A stretch of 44,104 bases of DNA from Candidatus Sumerlaeota bacterium. Lineage in GTDB: Bacteria; Sumerlaeota; Sumerlaeia; SLMS01; JAHLLQ01. Made by a program: the position numbers and the translations under genes. Below, one piece after another: positions 25,194-33,427 of this stretch (position 1 is the first letter of the stretch; every line of letters starts with the position of its first letter). The stretch covers positions 1 to 44,104 of the forward strand of contig JASGMJ010000032.1 in assembly GCA_030156535.1 (NCBI GenBank). Reading direction: 5' to 3'. A model generated the notes under the pieces. That model saw nothing but the letters and a program-made list of their open reading frames with translations, had not been told where the DNA came from and did not search any database.

Positions 25194-27770
25194 GTGCGGG
25201 TGCGCGGCTCAGTGCATTCCCTCTCGTGGCCACAGCACTTGGGGGGTAGCACCGTGGAAGATTCGACAAAAGGAGAAAGGGTTTCTCCGGAAACGCCAAT
25301 TGGCACAGACCGCGACGCGGAGTTGCGCGAGTCGCGCCGGGCGCTGCAAACGCTCGTGACCAATCTGCCCGGCATTGCGTATCGTTGCCGCAATGAACCT
25401 GGCTGGCCGATGGAGTACATGAGCCCCGCGTGCAGGGAGGTCACGGGATACGAGCCGGAGGAACTACTCGCCAGCCCTTCGTTTACCTATGCGAGTCTCA
25501 TCCTTGCCGAAGACGCCGATGGAATTTGGCAGCGAACTCAGGAAGCGGTGAAGGAAGGGTGCCCGTTCGAGTTCGAGTACCGCATTCGGCGCAGGGACGG
25601 CGAGGTTCGCTGGGTATGGGAGCGCGGCGTGTGCGTGCAGGCCGCCACGGCCGATTCGTCCGCGTTCCTCGAAGGGCTGATCATCGACATCACACAGCGC
25701 CGCAAGGCCCTCCAGGCTCTGGCCGAGAGCGAAGTGAGGATGCGCGACTTTCTGGAGACGGTGGACGACATTGTCTACTTCCAGGCACTTGACGGGGCGG
25801 TGACGCTGCTCAACGACGCCAACGAGGCGATTACGGGCTACAGCAAGGCGGATTTCGAGAACGACCCTCAGATTTGGCGCACGATTCTGCATCCCGAGGA
25901 TCTGCAAGTCATCGATGATTTTTTCGCCAACGAGGCGGGCACTGCCGAGCGATTCGAAACCAAGTACCGTGCGCGCCACCGCAACGGGCAATGGAAGTGG
26001 ATTCACTGCTTCATGGTGGCCGCGCACGACGAGACGGGTGCCATCGTTGGCTACAACTGTGTCGATCGGGACATCACGGAGCGCAAACGGAACGAGGAAC
26101 TGCAGGAAACGGTCAGGGAGTTGGCGCGCCAATTGTCGGAGGCGACGGAGTTGCGTACTCTCGGGCGCATTGCCGCCGCGGCCTCGCGCAAGGTGCTTGC
26201 CCACGACTTTTTCATTCTCAATTACTTCAGCGAAGAGCGCCAGGTATCCATTGGCATCTATCTCGAAGACACGAATGAAGGCGATGACGCGCCGCACGAG
26301 CTGGAACCGATCGATGTGCCCCGGGACATTTTCGAGAATTCGCGCAGCTACCGTGGAATATCCACGCTGACCAATCGCAAGGACGAGGATTGGAAAACCG
26401 CCGGGTTGACGTGGCGGCTCGTGGGCACGGAGCGCGTGTCGCGCTCGCTGATGACCACGCCGATTATCTGGGAGGGGAGAACAATCGGTGTCATGTCGGC
26501 GCAGAGTTACACGCCGAATCGCTATTGCGAGGCGGACCTGCGCTTGCTGGAAACGATTGCCGCGCAGTGTGGTGGCGCAATTCGCCGCATCCGGGTCGAG
26601 GAGGAGCGCCGCGCTCTCGAAGCGCAGATGCTCCAGGCGCAGAAGCTCGAAAGCCTCGGTGTGCTGGCCGGTGGGATCGCACACGACTTCAACAATCTGC
26701 TGATGAGCGTGTTGGGCTACGCTGATCTCACGCTGTCCGAGCTGCCGGCGAACTCGCCACTTTGCGAATACCTCGCCGAAATAGAGAAAGGCGCCCGCCG
26801 CGGAGCCGATCTCTGCAAGCAGATGCTCGCCTACTCCGGCAAGGGACGCTTCCTTATCGAGACGCTCGACCTGCGTTCCATTGTGGACGACATCACCCAC
26901 CTGCTTCAAATCTCGATCTCGAAGAAGGCCGTTCTGCGTTACCGCTACGCCGAGAATCTCCCTCCCGTGCAGGCCGACGCCACGCAACTGCGCCAGATCG
27001 TGATGAACCTTGTCATCAACGCGTCCGACGCCCTCGAGGATCGCAGCGGTGTGATCTCGATTTCAACGGGCCTGATGGAGTGCGACCACGCGTACCTTTC
27101 CGAAACCTATCTGAACGACGAGTTGCCGGAGGGACTCTACACGTACCTCGAAGTGGCGGACACGGGGTGCGGCATGGACGCGGAGACGCGCGCGCGCGTC
27201 TTTGATCCGTTCTTCACGACAAAGTTCGCGGGGCGTGGCCTGGGGCTTGCCGCCGTGCTCGGCATCGTGCGCAGCCACAAGGGTGCGATCAAGATTTACA
27301 GCGAGCCCGGACGCGGTACGACGTTCAAGGTGCTCTTTCCCGTCGTCGAAGGTTCCGGGGCGCGCCGTTTGGAGACGCCTTACCCCGTCGATACCTGGAG
27401 GGGAACAGGGACGATCCTGGTGGTCGACGACGAGGTCAGTGTGCGTACGGTCACCAAACTCTATCTCGAGAAGGTGGGTTTCAAGGTGCTGGCCGCGGAG
27501 GACGGCGTGCCAGGCGTCGAAACCTACCGTGCGCATCGTGATGAAATCGTTCTCGTCGTTCTCGACCTGACGATGCCGCGGATGAGTGGCGAAGAATGCT
27601 TCCGCGAGTTGCGCCGCATCGACAAGGATATCCCGGTGTTGCTCTCCAGCGGCTACAGCGAATCGGAAGTGTTACAGCACTTCTCGGGCAAGGGGCTGTC
27701 GGGATTCATCCAGAAGCCCTTCAAACGTCACGAGCTGGTCGAGAAAGTCAGGAAGGCGCTCGGCGCCTGA
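25194..27770 (+). CDS. PAS/GAF hybrid sensor histidine kinase
   Basis: The 858-residue signal-transduction protein has, in order: PAS 1 with PAC (about 50-170), PAS 2 with PAC (about 178-298, ending DRDITERKR), a GAF-like domain (about 315-465), a HisKA segment with phosphoacceptor His497 in GGIAHDFNNLL, an HATPase_c domain (about 590-715; N box NLVINASDAL, G1 DTGCGMD, G2 GRGLGLAAVLGI), and a receiver domain (740-858) with acidic pair Asp745-Asp746, phosphoacceptor Asp791 in DLTMPRMSG and Lys841. No membrane segment is present, so it is probably cytosolic. The HDFNN type of H box is typical of kinases with C-terminal receivers. The start is uncertain: GTG at 25194, after GGGGGGA, or GTG at 25254, after TTGGGGGG. 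No separate response regulator adjoins it. Confidence 0.92.
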   Translation: MRVRGSVHSLSWPQHLGGSTVEDSTKGERVSPETPIGTDRDAELRESRRALQTLVTNLPGIAYRCRNEPGWPMEYMSPACREVTGYEPEELLASPSFTYASLILAEDADGIWQRTQEAVKEGCPFEFEYRIRRRDGEVRWVWERGVCVQAATADSSAFLEGLIIDITQRRKALQALAESEVRMRDFLETVDDIVYFQALDGAVTLLNDANEAITGYSKADFENDPQIWRTILHPEDLQVIDDFFANEAGTAERFETKYRARHRNGQWKWIHCFMVAAHDETGAIVGYNCVDRDITERKRNEELQETVRELARQLSEATELRTLGRIAAAASRKVLAHDFFILNYFSEERQVSIGIYLEDTNEGDDAPHELEPIDVPRDIFENSRSYRGISTLTNRKDEDWKTAGLTWRLVGTERVSRSLMTTPIIWEGRTIGVMSAQSYTPNRYCEADLRLLETIAAQCGGAIRRIRVEEERRALEAQMLQAQKLESLGVLAGGIAHDFNNLLMSVLGYADLTLSELPANSPLCEYLAEIEKGARRGADLCKQMLAYSGKGRFLIETLDLRSIVDDITHLLQISISKKAVLRYRYAENLPPVQADATQLRQIVMNLVINASDALEDRSGVISISTGLMECDHAYLSETYLNDELPEGLYTYLEVADTGCGMDAETRARVFDPFFTTKFAGRGLGLAAVLGIVRSHKGAIKIYSEPGRGTTFKVLFPVVEGSGARRLETPYPVDTWRGTGTILVVDDEVSVRTVTKLYLEKVGFKVLAAEDGVPGVETYRAHRDEIVLVVLDLTMPRMSGEECFRELRRIDKDIPVLLSSGYSESEVLQHFSGKGLSGFIQKPFKRHELVEKVRKALGA

Positions 27771-27947
27771 GGAGGCAGGTGGCGAAAAGGGGCCTGTTTC
27801 CGCCATCGCCGTGATCGTGTCCCTTCCGGACGATGCCGGGCCGGGACGGAGAGGAAACCCGGGAACGGAAGACGTCTCCCTGTTCCCCATTGAATTCGGG
27901 AACCTGTTTTGCGTACCATGGGTGTGGTCGCCGAAGGAGACGAGCCG

Positions 27948-28367
27948 ATGCTGAAAACCCCCGCCAACGTGACGAAGGAAGACGCGCGCCGTGTCAACGA
28001 GGCGCTCGACGACAAGATCCGCAAGGTGCGCGCGTTCCCCGGATTTCTCGGCGGTCTGCTCGACAACGTGCGCGTGCTGCGTGCCCTCCTGCGCGACAAG
28101 TCGTTCAAGATCGACTGGACCCACAAGGCCCAGATCATCGCCTGTCTTCTGTACTTCATCTCGCCGATTGACCTGATCCCCGACATCATCATCGGGGTGG
28201 GGTTCGTCGACGACGCTTTTGTGGTGGGATACGGGATGAAGGTGCTCGGAGACATCGTGGCGGATTACAAGAGGTTCCGCGCGGCGCGCGGTGCCGGCGC
28301 GCCCCCCGGCGACGGGGTCGTTGATGTGCCGGCGCGCGAGGTACAGGTGCGCGAGTTGCCGTCGTAG
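27948..28367 (+). CDS. DUF1232 (YkvA-like) membrane protein
   Basis: The 139-residue protein carries the DUF1232 signature YFISPIDLIPDIIIGVGFVDD (about 65-85) in one hydrophobic hairpin. A helical charged N-terminus precedes it (KEDARRVNEALDDKIRKVRA) and a basic Ala/Gly/Pro-rich tail follows. The role of this widespread family is unknown. GGAGACGAG precedes the ATG at 27948 and supports it over an upstream ATG at 27918. It stands alone between the sensor kinase and the CHC2/DnaA-like gene. The gap after it (28368-28538) holds repeated CGAACCACGAA-like words. Confidence 0.85.
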   Translation: MLKTPANVTKEDARRVNEALDDKIRKVRAFPGFLGGLLDNVRVLRALLRDKSFKIDWTHKAQIIACLLYFISPIDLIPDIIIGVGFVDDAFVVGYGMKVLGDIVADYKRFRAARGAGAPPGDGVVDVPAREVQVRELPS

Positions 28368-28538
28368 ATTCGCGATCTTCGAACCACGAATCGTGCACCA
28401 CGAACCATGCCAGAACGCCCCCCCTCTCTTCTTTGCTAGCGCAGCCCCGGTGCCTTCGGGCACGATGAACGTGAAGGTGGTCTGCATAGCGGGCCGCCGG
28501 TGGCTTGTGTCCATCGCGAGGGTTTCCGACCGGCAACG

Positions 28539-31500
28539 ATGAAAAGCGTCTACCCCGAAAATCTGGTTCGGATGGTCCTGAGGGCATTGGATCCCTTGGA
28601 TGTGTTGGAGTATCTGGACCACCACCCCGAATCGTTGCAGCGCGATCGCGGCAAGGTTCGCCTGTTTTGCCCGATTCACGGCGAGCATTCCACGCGCACG
28701 ATGACGGTGTGGCTGGAGGAGCGGCGCTATGAGTGTGTGAATCCGGACTGCCCGGGGGTGGCGGGGGGCGATCTGATCGACCTGGTGGCGCGCGCGCGGC
28801 GCACGCACTACGACTCGGCGCTGCGCCATCTGGTGGACGAATTTCAGCTTGGCATCGAGTTGCCGCAGAATCCCGAGGCGATTACCGCCGCTCTCGTCGA
28901 GGCACAGAACAGCATTGAATTGCTGCACGGGGAGGCGCCGGACCGCGAGGAGCACGCCCGTCTGGCGCGCGAGCGCCTGGATCAGGTGCTCGACGAGGAT
29001 CCGTGCAACGTTCAGGCGCTGGCAATGGGCGTACGTCTGCTTGATCGTCTGGGCGACCGCGAGGCCATCACGGACTGGGTGCTCAGGCTGGCGGAAGCCG
29101 AGGAGGCGGCGGGGCAGCCGTCGAAGGCGGAAGCCGCCCTGCACGAGGAGCTGGAGCGCAACAGCCAGAATTTACCGGTACGCCGGCGTTTGGCGGACTG
29201 GTTGAGGCAGACGGGGCGGCGCGACGAGGCCCTGAGCGAGTACCTGAGGCTGGCGGAGAGCGCCGAGGCGCTGGGGGATCTTGGCGTGGCGATCCAGGCC
29301 TACCGCCGCATCCAGACGATGGGGGACGTGGGATTTGATGCCGGCGCCGTGGTGGCCCAGTTGCTTCTGGCTTCGGACAATCCGAAGGAAGCTGCCCTGG
29401 AACTGCTCCAGCAGGCCTACCGTTATCGCGAGCAGGGGAACCCGGAGGACGCCGTTCATGCGCTGGAAGCGGCGCTGGAACTGGAGCCCGACAATTTGGG
29501 GCTGATCCAGCAGCTCATCGAGTTGCAGGTGGCGCTGGGGCGGCGGGAAGCCCGGGAGGCGGCGGCGCAGGCGGCGCTGCGCGAGAGCCGGGTGATGGCC
29601 CGTCGGCGTGGCGGAGAACCCGTGATCCCGCCCCCGCCTCCGGACGGGGAGGAAGATGCTGGCGTGGTGGCGGAGCGCCGCGCGCGGGCGCTGGAGTTGG
29701 CGGCGATGTTGGAGGCGCGCAACGCCTGGCGCGAGGCGGCGCGTGGTCTGGAGGTGCTCGCCGCCGCGCTCCCCGCGGACGAGGAAGTGCTCGGCCGCCT
29801 GATCACGGCGCACGTCCGGGAAGGGGACGAGAACTCGGCGATGGTCCGGCGGCGCCAACTGGCCGAGGCCATGGCGGAACGCGGGGCTTTTGACGAGGCG
29901 CGCCGAATGTTCGATGAACTGACGGCTGCGGCACCGGGCGATCGCGCCCTGCTGCGTTTGTGCGCGGACATGGAACGGCGCGCGGGCGACCCCGGCGAGG
30001 CGGCGGTCTACCTGATGCGTCTGGCCACGGCGTGCGAGAATGACGGGTTGGCTGAGAAGGGGGCGGAGGCGCTCAGGGAGGTGCTGGAGCTGACCCCCGA
30101 GGACGTGAACGCACGGATGGCGCTCATCGGGGTGCTGGTGCGTCTGGGGCGCCCGGACGAGGCGGCCGAGGCGCTCGATCCTCTGCTGGGCAAGTTGACG
30201 ACGCCGGACAATCCGACGCGCGCGCTGGAACTGGCCGGGCAGGCGCTGCTGCTCCTGCCGGAGTACCCGCCGCTGCGCGTGCAGCACGCACGTTTGCTCG
30301 AACGGCTCGGGCAGGTGGAGGAAAGTCAGGCGGAATTTTTCGAGGCCGCGCGCCTGCTCGTCAGTGCCGGATCGGGCGAGGAGGCCGAGCCGCTCCTACG
30401 CCGTCTGCGTGACGGGGCCGCCGCGCCGGAAGGAACCGCCGAGCTGCTGGCCGATGCCCTCGTCAGCCAGCGCCGCCAGCGCGATGCCGCCGAGGTGCTG
30501 CGCGAGGAGGCCGCCGCCCACCAGTTTGCCGGGCGGCTCGACCGCGCCCGCGAGCTTCTCGAACGCAGCCTCCAACTCGATCCGGGCGACCTGGCCGCGC
30601 TGCACCGTCTCGCGGAGGTCTTCGAGGCCGCCGACGCATCCGTGGAGCAACGCCTCGCCGTCGCCGAGAAGCTCGTCGCCCTCTTGGAGCAGCGCGGGGA
30701 TTACCCGGCGGCGCTGCGTGAAGTTCACAGGATGCTCGAAATCAAGCACGACTACGTGGGCGGGCGGCGCAAGCTGCTCGATCTCTACGAGCGTCTGGGC
30801 GACCAGACGAGCTGGGGGCGTTCGAGCCGCAAGCTGGCGGAGTTCTATCGCGAGGCGGGCGACCGCGACGCGGAGCGCACGGTGCTGGAGGAGACGATCG
30901 CGCGCCGCCCCGCCGACCGCGAGGCCCACGAGCGCCTGATCCGCGTGCTGATCGAATCCTCCGAGGATTCAGCCTGGCAGAAGGCGCTCGCGCGGTACCT
31001 GCAGGTTTGTGAAGCCGATGGAAGCATCGAGCGCGCGGCGTCGTTTCTCGACGATCTGGCTGCCGAGCACCCAACGGCCGAGCCTCTGAAGAGCGCGCTG
31101 CTGAGCCTCTACGAAAAGCTGAGCCGCACGGAGGAACAGGTCGCGCAACTGCTCGCGCTGCTCGCGCTGCACGAGGAGCGCAAAGAGTGGGACAAGGCCG
31201 TCGAGCTCTACCGCAAGCTGCTGGTGTTGCGCCCCGAGGACATCGAGTACCGCGATGACTTCATCCAGGTGCTGGCGAAGAAGGGCGAGCGGCGCGAGGC
31301 CGCCCGCGAGGCCGTTGCCGCCGCCGATTTGTACTACCACGCCGACAAGCCCGATCAGGCGCGGCGCCGCTTCGAGGATGCGTTGCGCTACGACCGCACG
31401 AACGCCGACGCCCACCGCGGCATCGCGCGCCTGGCGCTGGCCGAGGGACGCCGCCCGGAAGCCGTCGAGACGATGTGCCAGTTGGCGATGGCGTTGGCCG

Positions 31501-32792
31501 AGGATCAGCGCATTTCGGAAGCGGAGGGCGTGCTGGAGGAGGCGCTGGCGTGGGCGCCGCGCGATCCGATGCTGCGCCGCCGCAAGCTGGGGCTCTACCT
31601 CGCACCCGGTGCGCGCGACGTGGACCGCGCCGTGCAGGAACTCGACACGATCGCGCGGCTGCACACGCGGCTGGGGGAAACGGAGGAGAGCCTGGCGGCG
31701 CGGCGCGAGGCCGTTGCCCTCAAGCCCGACGACGTGGCCCTGCGCCGTGTGCTCGTCGAGGCGCTGCTGGCCATGGGACGCCGCAGCGAAGCAGTGGACA
31801 GCCTGCTCGAAGTCGCCGTGCGCCGCCGCCAGCAGGGGAGCACGCTGACGGCGATGGAAGTTTGCGAGGAAGGCGTCGCGCTCGACGAGGACCACGTTGG
31901 CGCCCTCGCCCTGCGCGCGGAGCTCTACGAGGAACTCGGCAACAAGGAGAAGGCGCTGGAGGAATGGCGCGCCCTCGCCCCGCGTCTGCGCCGCATTTCC
32001 TCGGCCGCAGCCGCGAACGGCGGCAACGGCGAGGATGCCGGGCTCGCCCTCGTGCCCGAGTACACACTCGAGCGCTTCGTCGTCGGCGACCAGAACCGCT
32101 TTGCCTTTGCGACGGCGATGGCCGTGGCAAAGGCCCCGGGGCGCACGCCGCACAACCCGCTCTTCCTGACCGCCGACGTCGGCCTCGGCAAGACGCACAT
32201 CATGCACGCGATCGCGAACTTCGTGAAGGAAACCCAGCGCGGCGCCCGCGTGCTCTACACCAGCGCCGAGGACTTCGTCAGCGAACTCGTGGACGCCATT
32301 CAGGGCAACAGCGTCTACGACTTCCGCGCGCGCTACCGCCGCGTGGATCTGCTGCTGATCGACGACGTTCACCTGCTGGCGGGAAAGACCCGCGCGCAGG
32401 AGGAGTTCTTCCAGATTTTCAACAGCCTCTATCAGTCGAAGAAGCAGATCGTCGTGACGTCCGACCGCCCGCCACAGGACATCGCGCATCTGGAGCGCCG
32501 CCTCGTCTCGCGCTTCGGGGCGGGAGTGATTGTGGACATCGGCCGCCCGGACTACGAGACGCGCGTCGCGATTCTCAAACGCCAGCCCATGCCGGCGGGC
32601 ACGGCGACGATTCCCGAAGGCGTCTTCGAGGCGCTCGCCGAAGCCGTCGAGGCCAACGTGCGCGAGCTCATGGCCGCCTACAAGCAACTGATGGCGATGT
32701 ACGAACACGGTGGCGCCACGATGACCCCGGAAACCGCGCGTCAGGCCGCCGCCCGCATTGTCGGAGCGGGCGTCACAAGGACACGAACATGA
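28539..32792 (+). CDS. CHC2 zinc finger - TPR array - DnaA-type AAA+ ATPase fusion
   Basis: The 1417-residue protein is an unusual fusion. Residues about 40-90 form a DnaG-like CHC2 zinc finger: Cys44 and His47 in FCPIHGEHS, Cys66 and Cys71 in CVNPDC, then GGDLIDLVARAR. Residues about 130-1150 are degenerate TPR-like helical repeats, rich in Ala/Glu/Arg. Residues 1171-1417 match the DnaA AAA+ core: Walker A DVGLGKTH (Lys1218), Walker B LLLIDDVHLLAGKTRAQEEF (Asp1275-Asp1276), sensor region VTSDRPPQDI, RLVSRFGAGVIVDI and the lid helices. The DnaA DNA-binding domain IV is absent, as in Hda-like proteins. There is no primase TOPRIM domain. A role as an ATP-driven nucleic-acid-linked scaffold or replication regulator is inference. 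No strong ribosome binding site is seen. The stop overlaps the next start in ATGA. Confidence 0.9.
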   Translation: MKSVYPENLVRMVLRALDPLDVLEYLDHHPESLQRDRGKVRLFCPIHGEHSTRTMTVWLEERRYECVNPDCPGVAGGDLIDLVARARRTHYDSALRHLVDEFQLGIELPQNPEAITAALVEAQNSIELLHGEAPDREEHARLARERLDQVLDEDPCNVQALAMGVRLLDRLGDREAITDWVLRLAEAEEAAGQPSKAEAALHEELERNSQNLPVRRRLADWLRQTGRRDEALSEYLRLAESAEALGDLGVAIQAYRRIQTMGDVGFDAGAVVAQLLLASDNPKEAALELLQQAYRYREQGNPEDAVHALEAALELEPDNLGLIQQLIELQVALGRREAREAAAQAALRESRVMARRRGGEPVIPPPPPDGEEDAGVVAERRARALELAAMLEARNAWREAARGLEVLAAALPADEEVLGRLITAHVREGDENSAMVRRRQLAEAMAERGAFDEARRMFDELTAAAPGDRALLRLCADMERRAGDPGEAAVYLMRLATACENDGLAEKGAEALREVLELTPEDVNARMALIGVLVRLGRPDEAAEALDPLLGKLTTPDNPTRALELAGQALLLLPEYPPLRVQHARLLERLGQVEESQAEFFEAARLLVSAGSGEEAEPLLRRLRDGAAAPEGTAELLADALVSQRRQRDAAEVLREEAAAHQFAGRLDRARELLERSLQLDPGDLAALHRLAEVFEAADASVEQRLAVAEKLVALLEQRGDYPAALREVHRMLEIKHDYVGGRRKLLDLYERLGDQTSWGRSSRKLAEFYREAGDRDAERTVLEETIARRPADREAHERLIRVLIESSEDSAWQKALARYLQVCEADGSIERAASFLDDLAAEHPTAEPLKSALLSLYEKLSRTEEQVAQLLALLALHEERKEWDKAVELYRKLLVLRPEDIEYRDDFIQVLAKKGERREAAREAVAAADLYYHADKPDQARRRFEDALRYDRTNADAHRGIARLALAEGRRPEAVETMCQLAMALAEDQRISEAEGVLEEALAWAPRDPMLRRRKLGLYLAPGARDVDRAVQELDTIARLHTRLGETEESLAARREAVALKPDDVALRRVLVEALLAMGRRSEAVDSLLEVAVRRRQQGSTLTAMEVCEEGVALDEDHVGALALRAELYEELGNKEKALEEWRALAPRLRRISSAAAANGGNGEDAGLALVPEYTLERFVVGDQNRFAFATAMAVAKAPGRTPHNPLFLTADVGLGKTHIMHAIANFVKETQRGARVLYTSAEDFVSELVDAIQGNSVYDFRARYRRVDLLLIDDVHLLAGKTRAQEEFFQIFNSLYQSKKQIVVTSDRPPQDIAHLERRLVSRFGAGVIVDIGRPDYETRVAILKRQPMPAGTATIPEGVFEALAEAVEANVRELMAAYKQLMAMYEHGGATMTPETARQAAARIVGAGVTRTRT

Positions 32793-33427
32793 ACACACCG
32801 GACGTCGTGGGGGATGTGAAGATCGTTACGATCGCCGCGGCCTTGCTGCTGCTCGTGGCAATCGTCGCGTTTTTTCTGCGCCGCTCGATTTTCGCCTCGC
32901 GCGACCTCACCGTCGGCATGACCGTCGAGGAACTGAAGGCCGCCGAGCGCAAGAAGCTGCTCTCCGAGGAGGAAATGAAACGCGTCCGCCAGGCGATGGC
33001 GCGCCAGTATGTGCGCCGCCAGGAGGAGGAGAAGGCACGCCGTGCGCTGCTGCAGGGCAAGACCGGGATCGAGGCGCTCGCCATCGAAGCCGAACGCCTC
33101 GAGGCCGCGCTTCCCGCTCCCGCCGAGCGCCCGAAGCCCCAACCCGGCGCCGCACCGCCTCCCAATCGCCAGCCGCCCGATTCCCCGCCCCCCAACCCGG
33201 AGGCTTTGCCGCTCGCGAAACTCGACCGCCCGAACGCCGCCACTCCTCCCGAAAGTTTCGAGCGCTACTCCGTCCCCGCCGAACCGCCCCCCGGCCCCGA
33301 ACTCCCCGAGAAGCTGCGGCCCATGGCCGCGTGGCCCCGCGAGCAGCTTGAAGACCTGGTGAACGCGGGCTTTCTCGACCGCGCGGATTTCGACGCGGTG
33401 CTGCGCGCACGCGGGGAGGATGCATGA
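32789..33427 (+). CDS. Membrane-anchored helical protein of unknown function
   Basis: The 212-residue protein has one N-terminal TM segment (about 10-29, VKIVTIAAALLLLVAIVAFF) and a highly charged helical, possibly coiled-coil region at 40-110 (EELKAAERKKLLSEEEMKRV). A Pro-rich linker covers about 111-165 and a short C-terminal helical module follows (REQLEDLVNAGFLDRADFDA). No family is recognised. It is coupled on both sides by ATGA overlaps: to the CHC2/DnaA-like gene upstream and to the secreted-protein gene downstream. This implies fixed-ratio synthesis and possibly a shared complex at the membrane. The ATG at 32789 is fixed by the overlap and gives the clean TM start. Confidence 0.75.
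   Translation: MNTPDVVGDVKIVTIAAALLLLVAIVAFFLRRSIFASRDLTVGMTVEELKAAERKKLLSEEEMKRVRQAMARQYVRRQEEEKARRALLQGKTGIEALAIEAERLEAALPAPAERPKPQPGAAPPPNRQPPDSPPPNPEALPLAKLDRPNAATPPESFERYSVPAEPPPGPELPEKLRPMAAWPREQLEDLVNAGFLDRADFDAVLRARGEDA

Noticed and set aside
23896..25299. A 467-codon minus-strand frame opposite the LacI regulator
   Set aside because: The plus frame is an unmistakable LacI protein.
28368..28538. A small ORF or attenuator before the CHC2/DnaA-like gene
   Set aside because: Only short repeated words (CGAACCACGAA) were seen. No start with a ribosome binding site and no stable terminator-type hairpin was found.
30969..32798. A 609-codon minus-strand frame opposite the DnaA-like part
   Set aside because: The plus frame carries Walker motifs. 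The minus frame shows no recognisable family and ends within unrelated sequence.
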